Assembly: GCF_947489035.1 (NCBI RefSeq)
Contig: NZ_CANLCI010000031.1
Location: 1 to 56,954, forward strand
DNA: 56,954 nt
Origin: an uncultured Ferrimonas sp.
GTDB lineage: Bacteria > Pseudomonadota > Gammaproteobacteria > Enterobacterales > Shewanellaceae
Direction: 5' to 3'
In this document: one piece after another, positions 26,622 through 36,214 of the stretch
Layout: each line of letters opens with the position of its first letter
How positions within the stretch are numbered: the stretch's first letter is position 1
Position numbers and translations under genes: made by a program
Notes under the pieces: model-generated
Seen by the model: the letters and a program-made list of their open reading frames with translations, nothing else
The model's database searches: none
Told to the model about the DNA's origin: nothing

Positions 26622-27452
26622 ATGGAACAAGAACAGATAGAAAAGTACCTAGCGCAAGCGCCTGATCTGCTGATTGCTTACGGCACCAAAATCTTATTGG
26701 CGTTGGTGATCTTTGTGATTGGCCGCTGGGTCGCCAAGATCTTGGCTAACGTAGTTCGCACCCTGTTAACCAAGCGCGGTTTGGACATCACCGTCGTTGG
26801 CTTTATGGGCAACATCGTCAGTGCCGTAGTAACGGTCATGACCTTGATTGCGGTCTTGGGGCAGCTTGGGGTGCAAACCGCCTCGTTAGTGGCGGTGTTG
26901 GGTGCAGCGGGCTTGGCCGTTGGCTTGGCGCTGCAAGGGTCTCTGTCGAACTTTGCCTCTGGGGTGTTGCTGGTGGCATTTCGCCCATGCAAAGCGGGGG
27001 ATTACATTGAAGCCGCTGGGGTGGCCGGTACCGTAGAGGAGATCAGCATCTTCTCGACCACTTTGGTTACGCCAGACAATAAGCGCATTACCTGCCCGAA
27101 CTCTTCCATTATGGATGGGGTGATTGTGAACTACAGTGCCAAAGACACACGCCGTGTCGATATGACCGTTGGGGTTGCTTACGATGCGGATCTGCAACAA
27201 GTGAAGCAGGTGCTCAACAAGGTGGTTGCCGCCAACGAATTGGTCTTGGCTGAGCCTGGCGTTACGATTGAAGTGGCTGAACTGGCCGATTCGTCAGTGA
27301 ATTTTGTGGTGCGCCCGTGGGTACGAACTGCCGATTACTGGACGGTGTACTTTGGCTTACAAGCGGCGATGAAGCTTGAGTTGGATAAAGCAGGCATTGG
27401 CATTCCATTCCCACAGATGGATCTGCACGTACAGCAGCTGCCAACTCAGTAA
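26622..27452 (+). CDS. mscS: small-conductance mechanosensitive channel MscS
   Basis: A 276-residue inner-membrane channel opened by membrane tension on osmotic downshock. Three N-terminal helices, the third being the Gly/Ala-rich pore helix (ASLVAVLGAAGLAVGLALQG), then the beta domain (FRPCKAGDYIEAAGVAGTVEEI) and C-terminal vestibule. RBS GGGAGAG at 26611-26617. Length is close to E. coli MscS (286). Monocistronic, with a terminator after it. Confidence 0.95.
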   Translation: MEQEQIEKYLAQAPDLLIAYGTKILLALVIFVIGRWVAKILANVVRTLLTKRGLDITVVGFMGNIVSAVVTVMTLIAVLGQLGVQTASLVAVLGAAGLAVGLALQGSLSNFASGVLLVAFRPCKAGDYIEAAGVAGTVEEISIFSTTLVTPDNKRITCPNSSIMDGVIVNYSAKDTRRVDMTVGVAYDADLQQVKQVLNKVVAANELVLAEPGVTIEVAELADSSVNFVVRPWVRTADYWTVYFGLQAAMKLELDKAGIGIPFPQMDLHVQQLPTQ

Positions 27453-27488
27453 ATGCTGACGCTGCACCATTCACCGTAGTGCAGATAC

Positions 27489-27522
27489 AACAAAGCCTCA
27501 CCTGGCGGGGTGAGGCTTTGTT
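27489..27522. terminator. intrinsic terminator after mscS
   Basis: A 12-base-pair stem AACAAAGCCTCACC/GGTGAGGCTTTGTT with a short loop. Confidence 0.85.
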
Positions 27523-27927
27523 ATTGGCAACTTAAGTTCGACTTACTGAAATTGCCAGCTCATGGTTACGATCAGAGACCATAGGAAAGGCGCTAACTCA
27601 AACCTACAGGATGATGATGAACGAATCACAACCAAGAGCTCATCGACGGGATTAAGTTTGCCTAAAGCGCGGTAAGAACAACAGCGAACAAAAATAACAT
27701 TCGCATGAATCTGTTTTGTGCGAAACCTTCGGCAACAACAGGCACACCCACATTGTGGTTATTCCCACTGCGAAAAACCCATTTCGTTACCATTTGTTTC
27801 ATTCGAGCGGCATTGGCTGCTGAAAATTATTCGTCTTTTGGCTCCAATAACGCGCAGATAAGATCACAGTGTTGGCCAAAATGCTGTGATAATCTGATGC
27901 GAATCCTTCTCAATACAGTAGCTTCCG
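27523..27927. other. intergenic region upstream of the threonine aldolase gene
   Basis: About 400 bases. A chance frame reaches into the start of the aldolase gene, but I see no credible protein. The AT-rich part at 27760-27910 probably holds the promoter. Confidence 0.4.
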
Positions 27928-28929
27928 ATGTTTGATTTCCGTTCTGATACCGTTACTCAGCCAACTCAGGCGATGCGCGATGCCATGGCCACTGCCGTTG
28001 TCGGTGATGACGTTTATGGTGACGATCCCACCGTGAATGCGTTAGAGCAGCAAGCGGCCGACATGGCGGGATTTGAAGCGGCGTTGTTTATCAGCTCTGG
28101 CACCCAAGCCAACCTGCTGGCATTGATGTCGCACTGTGGCCGCGGGGATGAATACCTCTGTGGCCAACAGGCGCACAACTACAAATTTGAAGGGGGCGGC
28201 GCCGCGGTGCTGGGATCGATCCAGCCGCAGCCACTCACTAATCTGGCCGATGGCAGTTTGGATCTGAACGAGATTGTTGCGGCGATTAAGCCCGACGATA
28301 TCCATTTTGCTCAAACCCGACTGCTCAGCCTTGAAAACACCATTGGCGGCAAGGCGCTGCCGTTGGAATATCTGGCGCAAGCCCAGCAGTTAGCGTTTGA
28401 TAACGGCTTGAAACTGCACCTTGATGGAGCCCGAGTTTTTAATGCCTGTGTGGCGCAAGGGGTGAGCTTAGCCACCATCGCTCAGCACTTTGATTCCTTT
28501 ACCATCTGTCTCTCTAAAGGCTTGGCCGCGCCAGTGGGGTCATTGTTGGTGGGCGATGAAGTGCTGATCAGCAAAGCGCGGCGCTGGCGTAAGATGCTTG
28601 GGGGCGGCATGCGCCAAGCGGGGATCTTAGCGGCGGCAGGGCAGTTGGCGTTAACGGAACAAGTAGAACGCTTGGCTGACGATCACGCCAATGCCGCTTA
28701 CTTGGCCGAAGGCCTAGCCCAGCTGCAACAGGTAGAGGTGCAAAGCTGTGCCACCAATATGGTGTTTGCTACCTTTAATCACAGTGACTTAAACAGCTTA
28801 AGCCAACAGCTGCTGGCCGATGGCATCAAAGCCTCGGTGGGCAAAAATACGCGTTTAGTGCTGCACAAAGACATCAGCCGCGAAGGCGTGGATAGCCTGT
28901 TGGCGAGCTTGGCACGCTTTGAACGTTAA
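27928..28929 (+). CDS. ltaE: low-specificity L-threonine aldolase
   Basis: A 333-residue PLP enzyme of fold type I cleaving L-threonine or L-allo-threonine to glycine and acetaldehyde. The typical start MFDFRSDTVTQPTQAMRDAM, the substrate loop VGDDVYGDDPTVNALE, and the PLP lysine in ICLSKGLAAPVGS are all present. Length matches E. coli LtaE. No operon partners. Confidence 0.95.
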   Translation: MFDFRSDTVTQPTQAMRDAMATAVVGDDVYGDDPTVNALEQQAADMAGFEAALFISSGTQANLLALMSHCGRGDEYLCGQQAHNYKFEGGGAAVLGSIQPQPLTNLADGSLDLNEIVAAIKPDDIHFAQTRLLSLENTIGGKALPLEYLAQAQQLAFDNGLKLHLDGARVFNACVAQGVSLATIAQHFDSFTICLSKGLAAPVGSLLVGDEVLISKARRWRKMLGGGMRQAGILAAAGQLALTEQVERLADDHANAAYLAEGLAQLQQVEVQSCATNMVFATFNHSDLNSLSQQLLADGIKASVGKNTRLVLHKDISREGVDSLLASLARFER

Positions 28930-29016
28930 GCTGAGCCAACGCCACGTGCGATCAAACGGATCTCATCTGCGCGGTTTCTCAGCGCCCCATGCATGAACAA
29001 ACGAGGTGTGAAGCCG

Positions 29017-29424
29017 ATGGATAGCTCGTCTACTCCCCAAGGTGAACTGGTGTTGCGTACCCTCGCAATGCCCGCCGATACCAACGCCAACGGCGATATT
29101 TTTGGCGGCTGGATCATGAGCCAAATGGACATCGCCGGTGGCCTTAAGGCGAAGCAACTGGCTCGAGGGCGGGTGTGTACCGTTACCGTCGATAAGATGA
29201 CCTTTCATCGGCCGGTGGCGGTTGGGGATACGGTGTGTGTGTATGGGGCGGTGCTCAAACGCGGCAACAGCAGTTTGCAGTTGCACCTAGAAACGTGGGT
29301 ACGGCCGATAAACTACGACAGTGACGAGCACTACTTAGTAACCGATGCGGTGTTCACCTACGTTGCCATTGACGACGATGGACGGCCACGTCCATTGCCG
29401 CAACCTAAGCCGATGCCGTCCTAA
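29017..29424 (+). CDS. yciA: YciA-type acyl-CoA thioesterase
   Basis: A 135-residue hotdog-fold thioesterase. The YciA signature ADTNANGDIFGGWIMSQMD includes the catalytic aspartate; TVDKMTFHRPVAVGD follows. ATG at 29017, preceded by GAGG at spacing ten, is preferred to the ATG at 28993, which lacks a ribosome binding site. It hydrolyses acyl-CoAs of varied chain length. Confidence 0.93.
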   Translation: MDSSSTPQGELVLRTLAMPADTNANGDIFGGWIMSQMDIAGGLKAKQLARGRVCTVTVDKMTFHRPVAVGDTVCVYGAVLKRGNSSLQLHLETWVRPINYDSDEHYLVTDAVFTYVAIDDDGRPRPLPQPKPMPS

Positions 29425-29433
29425 CTTATTCGG

Positions 29434-29781
29434 TTAACAGCAGCTGGCCACGCGTTCGGGGCGATCATCGCCCATCGACTGTAAGCGAGAGCTGGCGGCT
29501 TGTAGCGTTGTCTGGCAGCCCTGCTGGGCAACGCTGATCACTTGTTGTGCCCAAGCGGGCAATTGCGGGTGAATACGATAGAACACCCACAGCCCTTGGC
29601 GCCTATCCTGCAACAAGCCCACCTGACGCAACTGCGCTAAGTGACGCGAGATCTTCGGCTGGCTTTGCTCCAGCGCAGTCGTGAGCTCGCACACACACAG
29701 CTCCTGTTCTTGGGCTATCAATAAGATGCTGTACAGTCGGGTTTCGTCTGCCATCGCTTTAAAAAACTGAACGGAGTCCAT
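29434..29781 (-). CDS. ArsR/SmtB-family metalloregulator
   Basis: A 115-residue winged-helix repressor. The alpha-3 motif ELCVCEL (C29, C31) matches the thiol site of arsenic/antimony-responsive ArsR proteins; a further pair C114-C115 ends the protein. The recognition helix reads QSQPKISRHLAQLRQ. No arsenic resistance gene lies in the window. The nearest divergent gene, 250 bases away, encodes an uncharacterised four-helix membrane protein that is a possible target. Confidence 0.88.
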   Translation of the reverse strand: MDSVQFFKAMADETRLYSILLIAQEQELCVCELTTALEQSQPKISRHLAQLRQVGLLQDRRQGLWVFYRIHPQLPAWAQQVISVAQQGCQTTLQAASSRLQSMGDDRPERVASCC

Positions 29782-30031
29782 CGCTATTACTCGGCCGAGG
29801 TGTGGTGAGCCTATTGGCGCAGCACCACAGGGTGACGGTTCGTTGAACCTAAATGAGTGACTACTATATTTGATTCTTCATATGCAGTGAAGGCGGCTGA
29901 GCCCGCTGCAGCCCAAAGTGGTGCTTCACGTTACGCCAGTGGCTTGATCTTATTGCAATGATAACCGAGGTTAAGACAACAAGATGACGCGCTGATGCGC
30001 GTTCGTTGCCCCCGTTAACAGGAGAGAACCG

Positions 30032-30469
30032 ATGCAATCACCATCCCCTAAAGCCCCGTGGCACCTGTATATCGTGGCGGTATTGGGCGCCATTTGGAAC
30101 AGCGGCGGCGGCTTTGATTACTACATGACCCAAAGTCGCAATGCCGAATACATGGCGCAATTTACCGAAGCGCAGTTAGCGTTTTTTTACGATCTGCCCA
30201 CGGTGGTGGTGATCTGCTGGGCGGTGGCCGTCTGGGGCGGGGTACTGGGCTGCATCTTGTTGCTGTTGCGAATGAAGCTGGCCGCGCCCGTGTTGGCGCT
30301 GTCGTGGGCCTGCATGACCTTCACTGCCGTGCGTAACTACGGCTTTAGCGATGGCATGAAGGTGATGGGCGATCCGGTATCCATCGCCTTCAGTGTGGTG
30401 ATTTTTATCATCGCGTTATTGCTGGCGCTGTATTCCCGCTCGCTGGCACGCTCTGGGGTGCTCAGTTAA
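30032..30469 (+). CDS. uncharacterised four-helix membrane protein
   Basis: A 145-residue inner-membrane protein with four predicted helices: about 12-25, 52-75, 80-100 and 115-138. The first loop contains SGGGFDYYMTQSRNAEYM. I recognise it only as a widespread small integral membrane protein without known function. RBS AGGAGAG. Divergent from the ArsR-type gene, so it may be controlled by it; this is a guess. Confidence 0.75.
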   Translation: MQSPSPKAPWHLYIVAVLGAIWNSGGGFDYYMTQSRNAEYMAQFTEAQLAFFYDLPTVVVICWAVAVWGGVLGCILLLLRMKLAAPVLALSWACMTFTAVRNYGFSDGMKVMGDPVSIAFSVVIFIIALLLALYSRSLARSGVLS

Positions 30470-30545
30470 GACTGTACCTGTTAAGCAGCACGGATTGAGC
30501 CGCGCGGTGATTGGGCCCGAATCAGCCCAATGCACCGCCCAATAA

Positions 30546-30570
30546 ATACGCCCCGCATCGCGGGGCGTAT
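30546..30570 (-). terminator. probable terminator of fadD
   Basis: A strong stem ATACGCCCCGC/GCGGGGCGTAT; on the minus strand it is followed by TTATT. It lies between convergent genes, 50 bases past the fadD stop. Confidence 0.6.
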
Positions 30571-30620
30571 GGGGTATAACGGCAGCGGTTTAACGCCACT
30601 GGTTAAGCAGCGGTGAAGGC

Positions 30621-32186
30621 TTAGGCCACCGCTTGCTCGCGCAGTTTATTCCGCAGGGTTTTGCCCACAGTGGATTTGGGCAGCTCGGCAATAAACTCAA
30701 CTTGTTTTGGCACCTTATAGGCGGTCAGTTCTTCACGGCAGTAAGCGATGATCGCCTCTTTATCGATGCTGGCACCGGGTTTCAACACAATGTAAGCGCG
30801 CACCGCTTCGCCGGTTTGCTCATCGGGCACCCCCACCACGGCACACTCAAAAATCGCTTCGTGCAGAGACAACACGTTTTCAATTTCGTTCGGGAACACA
30901 TTGAAGCCAGACACGATCACCATGTCTTTCTTGCGATCGACAATTTGGATGTAGCCATCGCTGTCGAAGCGGGCGATGTCGCCGGTTTTAAACCAACCGT
31001 TTTCAATGGCTTCAGCGGTGGCGTCGGGGCGTTTCCAGTAGCCTAGCATCACCTGTGGGCCGCGCACCCAAAGTTCGCCCGCTTCCCCCTGTGGTACGGC
31101 ATTACCCAAGGCGTCGGCCATCTTCACTTCCGTGCGGATCAGCGGGATCCCGCAGTACCCCATGCGTTCGCCATTCATCGGGTTAAAGGTAACCACGGGG
31201 GCGGTTTCGGATAAGCCGTAGCCTTCGCTGATCACGCAGCCGGTGGTGGCCATCCACGCGTTATTGGCGGCTTCGGTTAAGGCGGTGCCGCCAGAACAGG
31301 TAAGGTGCAGATGGCTGAAATCCAGCTTGGCAAATTCAGGGTGATTGCACAGGCCAACAAATAGGGTGTTCAAACCGGCAAAGGCGGTGAATTTATGCTG
31401 GCTCATGGTGGCAATAAAGCTGTCGAGATCGCGCGGATTGGGGATCAGCACATTGTGACAGCCGCGGCTGAAGAACATCACCATATTCAGGTTAAAGGCG
31501 TAGATGTGGTACAGCGGCAAGGGCGCGATAAAGGTTTCAGCGCCTTCACGGCAGCGCTCGCCGATGGAATCCACCACCTGCTCTACATTGTGCAACACGT
31601 TACCGTGAGACAGCATTGCGCCTTTAGAGGGGCCAGTGGTGCCCCCGGTGTATTGCAGCAGCGCCAAACTGTCGAGACTTTCAGGGATCACTCGGGTAAA
31701 TGGCAAGTTGGCGCCTTCGCTGAGGATCTGCATCAGCCCGACGTGCGCCGGATCAGTGAGCTGCCGGACTGGGGCGCCCAGCAGATCGGCGGGATCGGTC
31801 ACCACCACTTTGCTGATCTGAGTGTCCTCAATCACCTTGGCCAGATTGGGCAGCAGATCCCCCAAGATCACAATCGCCTGAGCGTCGCTGTCGATCAACT
31901 GGTGGCGCATCTCGCGGGGGGTGTACATCGGGTTAACGTTCACCACCACCAAGCCACTAAGCAGGGCACCAAAGGCGGCAATTGGGTATTGGTTTAAGTT
32001 CGGCAACTGAATGGCAATCCGATCCCCAGGTTGCAACTGTGTATGGTGCTGCAGCCACGCCGCAAAGGCTTCTGCTTGGCTGCCAACTTCGGCAAATGTG
32101 AGGGTACTTCCCAAGCAAGTGAAGGCGGGTAACTTATCGTATTTCTTACAGGTTTCCTGAAACATCTGCGCGAGATCTGAGTACAT
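30621..32186 (-). CDS. fadD: long-chain fatty acid-CoA ligase
   Basis: A 521-residue ANL-superfamily enzyme forming acyl-CoA with ATP. P-loop LQYTGGTTGPSKGAMLSH, A5 region GYGLSETAPV, the conserved GWFKTGDIARFD, and the terminal lysine in PKSTVGKTLRNKLRE are all present. The ATG at 32186 with GGGAG at spacing five is preferred over an upstream GTG-like extension. FadD activates exogenous fatty acids for beta-oxidation; the acyl-CoA catabolic block at 36-44 kb is nearby but separate. Confidence 0.94.
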   Translation of the reverse strand: MYSDLAQMFQETCKKYDKLPAFTCLGSTLTFAEVGSQAEAFAAWLQHHTQLQPGDRIAIQLPNLNQYPIAAFGALLSGLVVVNVNPMYTPREMRHQLIDSDAQAIVILGDLLPNLAKVIEDTQISKVVVTDPADLLGAPVRQLTDPAHVGLMQILSEGANLPFTRVIPESLDSLALLQYTGGTTGPSKGAMLSHGNVLHNVEQVVDSIGERCREGAETFIAPLPLYHIYAFNLNMVMFFSRGCHNVLIPNPRDLDSFIATMSQHKFTAFAGLNTLFVGLCNHPEFAKLDFSHLHLTCSGGTALTEAANNAWMATTGCVISEGYGLSETAPVVTFNPMNGERMGYCGIPLIRTEVKMADALGNAVPQGEAGELWVRGPQVMLGYWKRPDATAEAIENGWFKTGDIARFDSDGYIQIVDRKKDMVIVSGFNVFPNEIENVLSLHEAIFECAVVGVPDEQTGEAVRAYIVLKPGASIDKEAIIAYCREELTAYKVPKQVEFIAELPKSTVGKTLRNKLREQAVA

Positions 32187-32473
32187 GGAGACTCCCTTTG
32201 CTTGGATTGGCGTGCCAGCCATAAAGTGAATTCAAACATCCGTTTAATAGCTAACCTAAACGCTTTTTTATGCGGACTGGTCTGATCTGTTTGACGGCAA
32301 AAATCCCACCATAACGGGGCTCAAAAGCGGTTTTGAATGGGGTGGCCTTGCGGGTAATTATGCAAGCCAAGATCTGGGCGGGTGTTGTTGTGATGGGAGT
32401 AATGGCGTTACTGCGGTGGGATGGTTACAATCCGCCGCTTTGCTTAGTTTAAACCCCAGATAGGAGTTGGCCG

Positions 32474-33013
32474 ATGCACGCCACCATGCCCACCTTGCAC
32501 TACAGCGAGCACCCCCAAGCGGTTGTTGGCGGCAGTGAATTTACTCGCCATGCGGTGCGCGCCATCATTACCCATCAGGATCAGATCCTGCTGCTTTACA
32601 CCGCCCGTTATGACGATTACAGCCTGCCCGGCGGCGGTGTGGATGAAGGGGAATCTTTAGCTGCGGCGGTCGTGCGCGAAGTGGAAGAGGAAACCGGCGC
32701 CCGTAATGTGACCATTAAAGCTGAACTTGGCCGTTATGAAGAGCTGCGTCCGTGGTACAAAGCCAGCCACGACAATGTGCGCATGCATTCGTACTGCTAC
32801 TGGTGCAGTGCGGATCCCACGCTGGGGCAAACGCGATTGGAAGATTACGAACAAGCCAACGGCATGAAGCCGCTGTGGATGAACTTAGCGGACGCCATTG
32901 CCCATAATGAGCAGATCATCGCATCCAGCGACAAAGCGGGCTTAAGTGTGCAGCGCGAACTGTGGCTGTTACGCCATATTGCAGCCAAGCTTAAAAATAG
33001 CGCAGCCGCTTAA
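32474..33013 (+). CDS. Nudix hydrolase
   Basis: A 179-residue protein with a complete Nudix box from GGGVDEGES to REVEEETGA, so it should hydrolyse a nucleoside diphosphate derivative. The N terminus (HAVRAIITHQDQILLLYTARYDDYSLP) and the C-terminal helix are typical of the large unspecific Nudix group. Substrate unknown. Terminator downstream at 33040. Confidence 0.88.
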   Translation: MHATMPTLHYSEHPQAVVGGSEFTRHAVRAIITHQDQILLLYTARYDDYSLPGGGVDEGESLAAAVVREVEEETGARNVTIKAELGRYEELRPWYKASHDNVRMHSYCYWCSADPTLGQTRLEDYEQANGMKPLWMNLADAIAHNEQIIASSDKAGLSVQRELWLLRHIAAKLKNSAAA

Positions 33014-33039
33014 TCAACTTGGGGTTGAGACCAAAAAAA

Positions 33040-33063
33040 TGCAGCCCTAGGCTGCAGTTTTTT
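33040..33063 (+). terminator. intrinsic terminator after the Nudix gene
   Basis: Stem TGCAGCC/GGCTGCA with a CTA loop followed by GTTTTTT. Confidence 0.85.
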
Positions 33064-33469
33064 CACTTTAACTGACGCTGTAGCTTAAACAGCGTGATAA
33101 TTGCAAAAACAGATAGTCTAGTCGTTCTGAAAGGGTCATCGCTGCTCCGTCTTTGGTCGTAAACTTAGGCTTAAGTTGACGCCATAAAAGTGAATAAGAT
33201 GGGCTAATACTGCCCGTTAGCAAGCGTTACAACTGTGACGACAACGACAATCTGCACCGCGACGGTTTGGGCAGATCGCATAAAATTGATCTGTTCAGCA
33301 AAGCGACTGCCACTCTGCAAAGTGGGTCACCAAAGGCGGGTTATTGCGGTTATGGTCAACAAAAATAGCGCATTGGAATTGAGATCACGCCCAAGCGTTT
33401 GTTTTTGTGATTAACCTATCTTAACGGGGCCAACATCAGCCGCGTTAATCACTGATAAATGAGGACATC
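33064..33469. other. intergenic region upstream of the DUF2913 gene
   Basis: About 400 bases without a credible frame on either strand, moderately AT-rich. The ribosome binding site GAGGAC for the DUF2913 gene is at 33460-33466. Nothing else is recognised. Confidence 0.4.
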
Positions 33470-34123
33470 ATGGCCACCGGATTTAATCTTGCCATTGCGG
33501 CGCTGGCTCAAACTGGGCTGGATGAATTAGAGCAGGGCAAACAAAGTGGCAAGGTGCCACGTAACCCCACGTCAGAAGCGCACTACTTTAGTGCTTGGGT
33601 TACCCGTGCTATTAAGCAGCATCGTTTCCCCCATTGCGTGGCGAAACAACTCTTTGCGTGGCAAAAAACGGCTCGAACCCAAGGGGCAAACGCCGGTTTA
33701 AAAGTGCTGTTTGAACAGATTGTGGCGACTTACGCGCCGCTGCTGGATGACGCGGCCCAGATGAGGGCCACTGGCGCGGATCAGTTTGAACGGGTGTTTG
33801 CGGCTTTAGAGCAGAACCACTGGTATGTGGAGCGGGATTATCCGGTTACGCGCAAAGTCAGTCACCATACCGATGGTCAAAACAGCGTGGTGATCTGCAG
33901 CGAGCAGTGGGCGCAGGGCTTGAATGAACACGGAGTGCAGATCAAGCCGATCTCGGTTTACGCCCGTGGCGACATAAAGCAGCTGCTGCAGCTGGCTTAC
34001 CAGCAGCAGCTGTTGCTGCACAAAGTCACCGATTACAAGTCGCTGGTGAAATACCACGGTGAGTACATTATCTACCCAGCCAATGGCGGCCCAACGTTAG
34101 CCGAACTGCTGCCGCTGAGTTGA
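33470..34123 (+). CDS. DUF2913 family protein
   Basis: A 217-residue cytosolic protein resembling the DUF2913 family found in Vibrio and Shewanella: HYFSAWVTRAIKQHRFP near the N terminus and QFERVFAALEQNHWYVE in the middle. No catalytic motif or membrane segment is visible. Function unknown. It stands alone, convergent with the EamA transporter gene. Confidence 0.75.
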   Translation: MATGFNLAIAALAQTGLDELEQGKQSGKVPRNPTSEAHYFSAWVTRAIKQHRFPHCVAKQLFAWQKTARTQGANAGLKVLFEQIVATYAPLLDDAAQMRATGADQFERVFAALEQNHWYVERDYPVTRKVSHHTDGQNSVVICSEQWAQGLNEHGVQIKPISVYARGDIKQLLQLAYQQQLLLHKVTDYKSLVKYHGEYIIYPANGGPTLAELLPLS

Positions 34124-34161
34124 TCCCCTGAGCGGGCGCCCAGAGTGGAGCTTGGCGGTGC

Positions 34162-35034
34162 TTAGCTCCACATCACCAAAATCGCCGCCACGGCAATTAA
34201 GCCCAACCCCAATACGTCGTTGATCTTGGGGCGCTGCTTTAGCCACAGCGCGGCGATCATCAAGGTAAAGAACACCTCAATCTGCCCCAAGGTTTTCACC
34301 AATGGCACCGCCTCTAACGCCATTGCACTGAACCAGCCAATCGAGCCGACGCAACTGGTTACGCTGACCGCTAAGGTCAGCTTGGGTCGTTGCCATAGCG
34401 CCTGTAAGGTGGCGTGGTCGCGCCAGCGCAGATAAGCCAACAGCAGCAAGGTTTGCAGGCCAATCACCAGCAACAGTACCCAGGCGGCGCGATGGGGAAA
34501 GGGCAAGTTGATGGTCAGGCTGGCTTGGCGTACCCACAACGACGTTAACGCAAAGGCAGTACCGCACAGCAGCCCGGTGACTATGGTGGACAGCGAAAGC
34601 TGCTTCAGACCGCCTTTGCTGGACAGCAGCATCACCGCGATTGCGCCGAGCAGCACCCCTAACCACCCAAGCCACGACAAACTGGTGCCAAAAAACAGCG
34701 TGCCCAACACCGCCGCCATTAAGGCTTCGGATTTAGCCAGCCCTGCGCCCACGGCAAAATTACGCATCTGGAACAGCCGCACCATCAACGCCGTTGCCAC
34801 AATCTGCATCAACGCCGCGCCAATAACGTATTGGACCAGGGGCCAGCTGGGGCTGAGCAGATCGGTTGGACGCCACAAATACAGGCCCGACAGATACACC
34901 GCAGCGATGGGGCCCGCGTAGAGAAAGCGCGCCAAGGTAACGCCGCTGGCCTTCACTTCGGTGCTGAGCCGACTTTGTAAGGCATTTCGCCAAGATTGGG
35001 CGAATGCCGCCAACAGGGTAAAGAGGATCCACAT
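34162..35034 (-). CDS. EamA/DMT-superfamily transporter
   Basis: A 290-residue membrane protein with ten predicted helices in two EamA repeats. The second repeat ends with VKTLGQIEVFFTLMIAALWLKQRP. Members export amino acids, metabolites or drugs; the substrate cannot be read from sequence. ATG at 35034. Confidence 0.85.
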   Translation of the reverse strand: MWILFTLLAAFAQSWRNALQSRLSTEVKASGVTLARFLYAGPIAAVYLSGLYLWRPTDLLSPSWPLVQYVIGAALMQIVATALMVRLFQMRNFAVGAGLAKSEALMAAVLGTLFFGTSLSWLGWLGVLLGAIAVMLLSSKGGLKQLSLSTIVTGLLCGTAFALTSLWVRQASLTINLPFPHRAAWVLLLVIGLQTLLLLAYLRWRDHATLQALWQRPKLTLAVSVTSCVGSIGWFSAMALEAVPLVKTLGQIEVFFTLMIAALWLKQRPKINDVLGLGLIAVAAILVMWS

Positions 35035-35116
35035 CAGAGGGGGGTAGGCCTAGATCAATAACAGGGCCGTTATGATACCGAGCGCCGCCAACGTCGGCGA
35101 TAAATACTGGCATAAC

Positions 35117-35142
35117 AAAACGGCGCCTAAAAAGGCGCCGTT
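35117..35142 (-). terminator. intrinsic terminator after the NrfJ-like gene
   Basis: Stem AACGGCGCCT/AGGCGCCGTT with an A-rich loop; on the minus strand it is followed by TTG TTATG. It lies 26 bases past the stop at 35168. Confidence 0.8.
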
Positions 35143-35167
35143 GCGGTGTACTGTTGCACGATTTGGC

Positions 35168-35470
35168 TTACTTGCGAACGTTGAAGCCGTTCGCGAAGAT
35201 CAGCGGGGTAAAGGTGCGTTCCAGCGTTTTGCTGGTGAACGATGGCATGGTCATCTGCTCAGAAAAACGAATCACATCGCCCTTCTTCACGTTGGTTTGT
35301 GGCGCTGCCGCCCAAACATCTTTACCGGCTTCGTTAATCTTTACGTAGGTGTAACCGCCGCTGTTCATGGTTTCCAGCACCTCACCTTGGTGCGGTAATT
35401 GCATCGCTGCGGCGCTAGTAGAGATAGCGAATAGGGCCACACTGGCCAATTTCAAAATGGTTTTGATCAC
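35168..35470 (-). CDS. NrfJ-related small periplasmic protein
   Basis: A 100-residue exported protein with a GTG start preceded by AAGGA. After the signal peptide (ending about SAAA) comes a compact beta-rich domain with GEVLETMNSGGYTYVKI and VWAAAPQTNVKKGD, the pattern of NrfJ-related proteins found near nitrite reductase and other respiratory genes. No cysteines or haem sites are present in the mature part. Its function is unknown. Here it stands alone beside creA. Confidence 0.75.
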   Translation of the reverse strand: MIKTILKLASVALFAISTSAAAMQLPHQGEVLETMNSGGYTYVKINEAGKDVWAAAPQTNVKKGDVIRFSEQMTMPSFTSKTLERTFTPLIFANGFNVRK

Positions 35471-35648
35471 AGGAATATCCTTGCTGTCATGCTATTGATG
35501 TCGTGATCTAACCAGCGCAAGAGTGATATGTCTTGGCTGGTGCATTAGAAATGTTAGCTTAATCACGGCGAATCGTAGCTGGTCTGAAAAAATGTTAACT
35601 GCATCCGTCTGTTACAAATACAGTGGGAACTAAATAGGAGTGAATAAA

Positions 35649-36122
35649 ATGAATTGGAAACTGACAGGGGCAGCGTTATTGGCCACGTTAGCGTTAACAG
35701 GCTGTGGTGATAACAAAGGCGAAGTGAGCTTGGGCTGGTTTACCACCAAAGATGTGGTGATCCGCGATTTCCAAGATCCTAAAGTGCCAGGGGTAACCTG
35801 CCACGTGGCCTCGATTGAAGCGGATCTGTCGCTGGCGGATCCTTCCAACTCTTCGATTGCTTGTCGCCAAACCGACGAGATCTTCTTAGCCAACATCACC
35901 GACATCGACAAGTCCGACAACGGCGAACTGGTGTTTAAGCAGAGTAAATCGGTGCTGTTTAAGTCGCTGAAAGTGCGCCGCATCTATGATTCGGAAAACC
36001 AAACGCTGCTGTACCTCTCTTACTCCACCAAAGAGACCGAAGGCAGCTACAAGCACTCGCTGTCAACGGTATCGCTGTGGGGCACCGCGGCCTACCAAAA
36101 GGAACGATCCGTTAAAAACTAA
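35649..36122 (+). CDS. creA: CreA family exported protein
   Basis: A 157-residue protein with a lipoprotein-like signal (LALTGCGDN). The body matches the CreA family: VSLGWFTTKDVVIRDFQDPK, VPGVTCHVASIEA and SIACRQTDEI. ATG at 35649 with ATAGGAG at spacing eight is preferred over the GTG at 35640 inside that site. CreA is a small periplasmic protein of unknown function, named for its place in the E. coli creABCD operon; no creBCD genes are present here. Confidence 0.92.
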   Translation: MNWKLTGAALLATLALTGCGDNKGEVSLGWFTTKDVVIRDFQDPKVPGVTCHVASIEADLSLADPSNSSIACRQTDEIFLANITDIDKSDNGELVFKQSKSVLFKSLKVRRIYDSENQTLLYLSYSTKETEGSYKHSLSTVSLWGTAAYQKERSVKN

Positions 36123-36214
36123 CGGTTTGGTCTGTTTTGCCTGAGCGCAGCGGTCATTGAGTCCGGCGCTGCCACTGTCACAATGTTTGTTTGGGCATCG
36201 ACAGGAGCGCAGCG

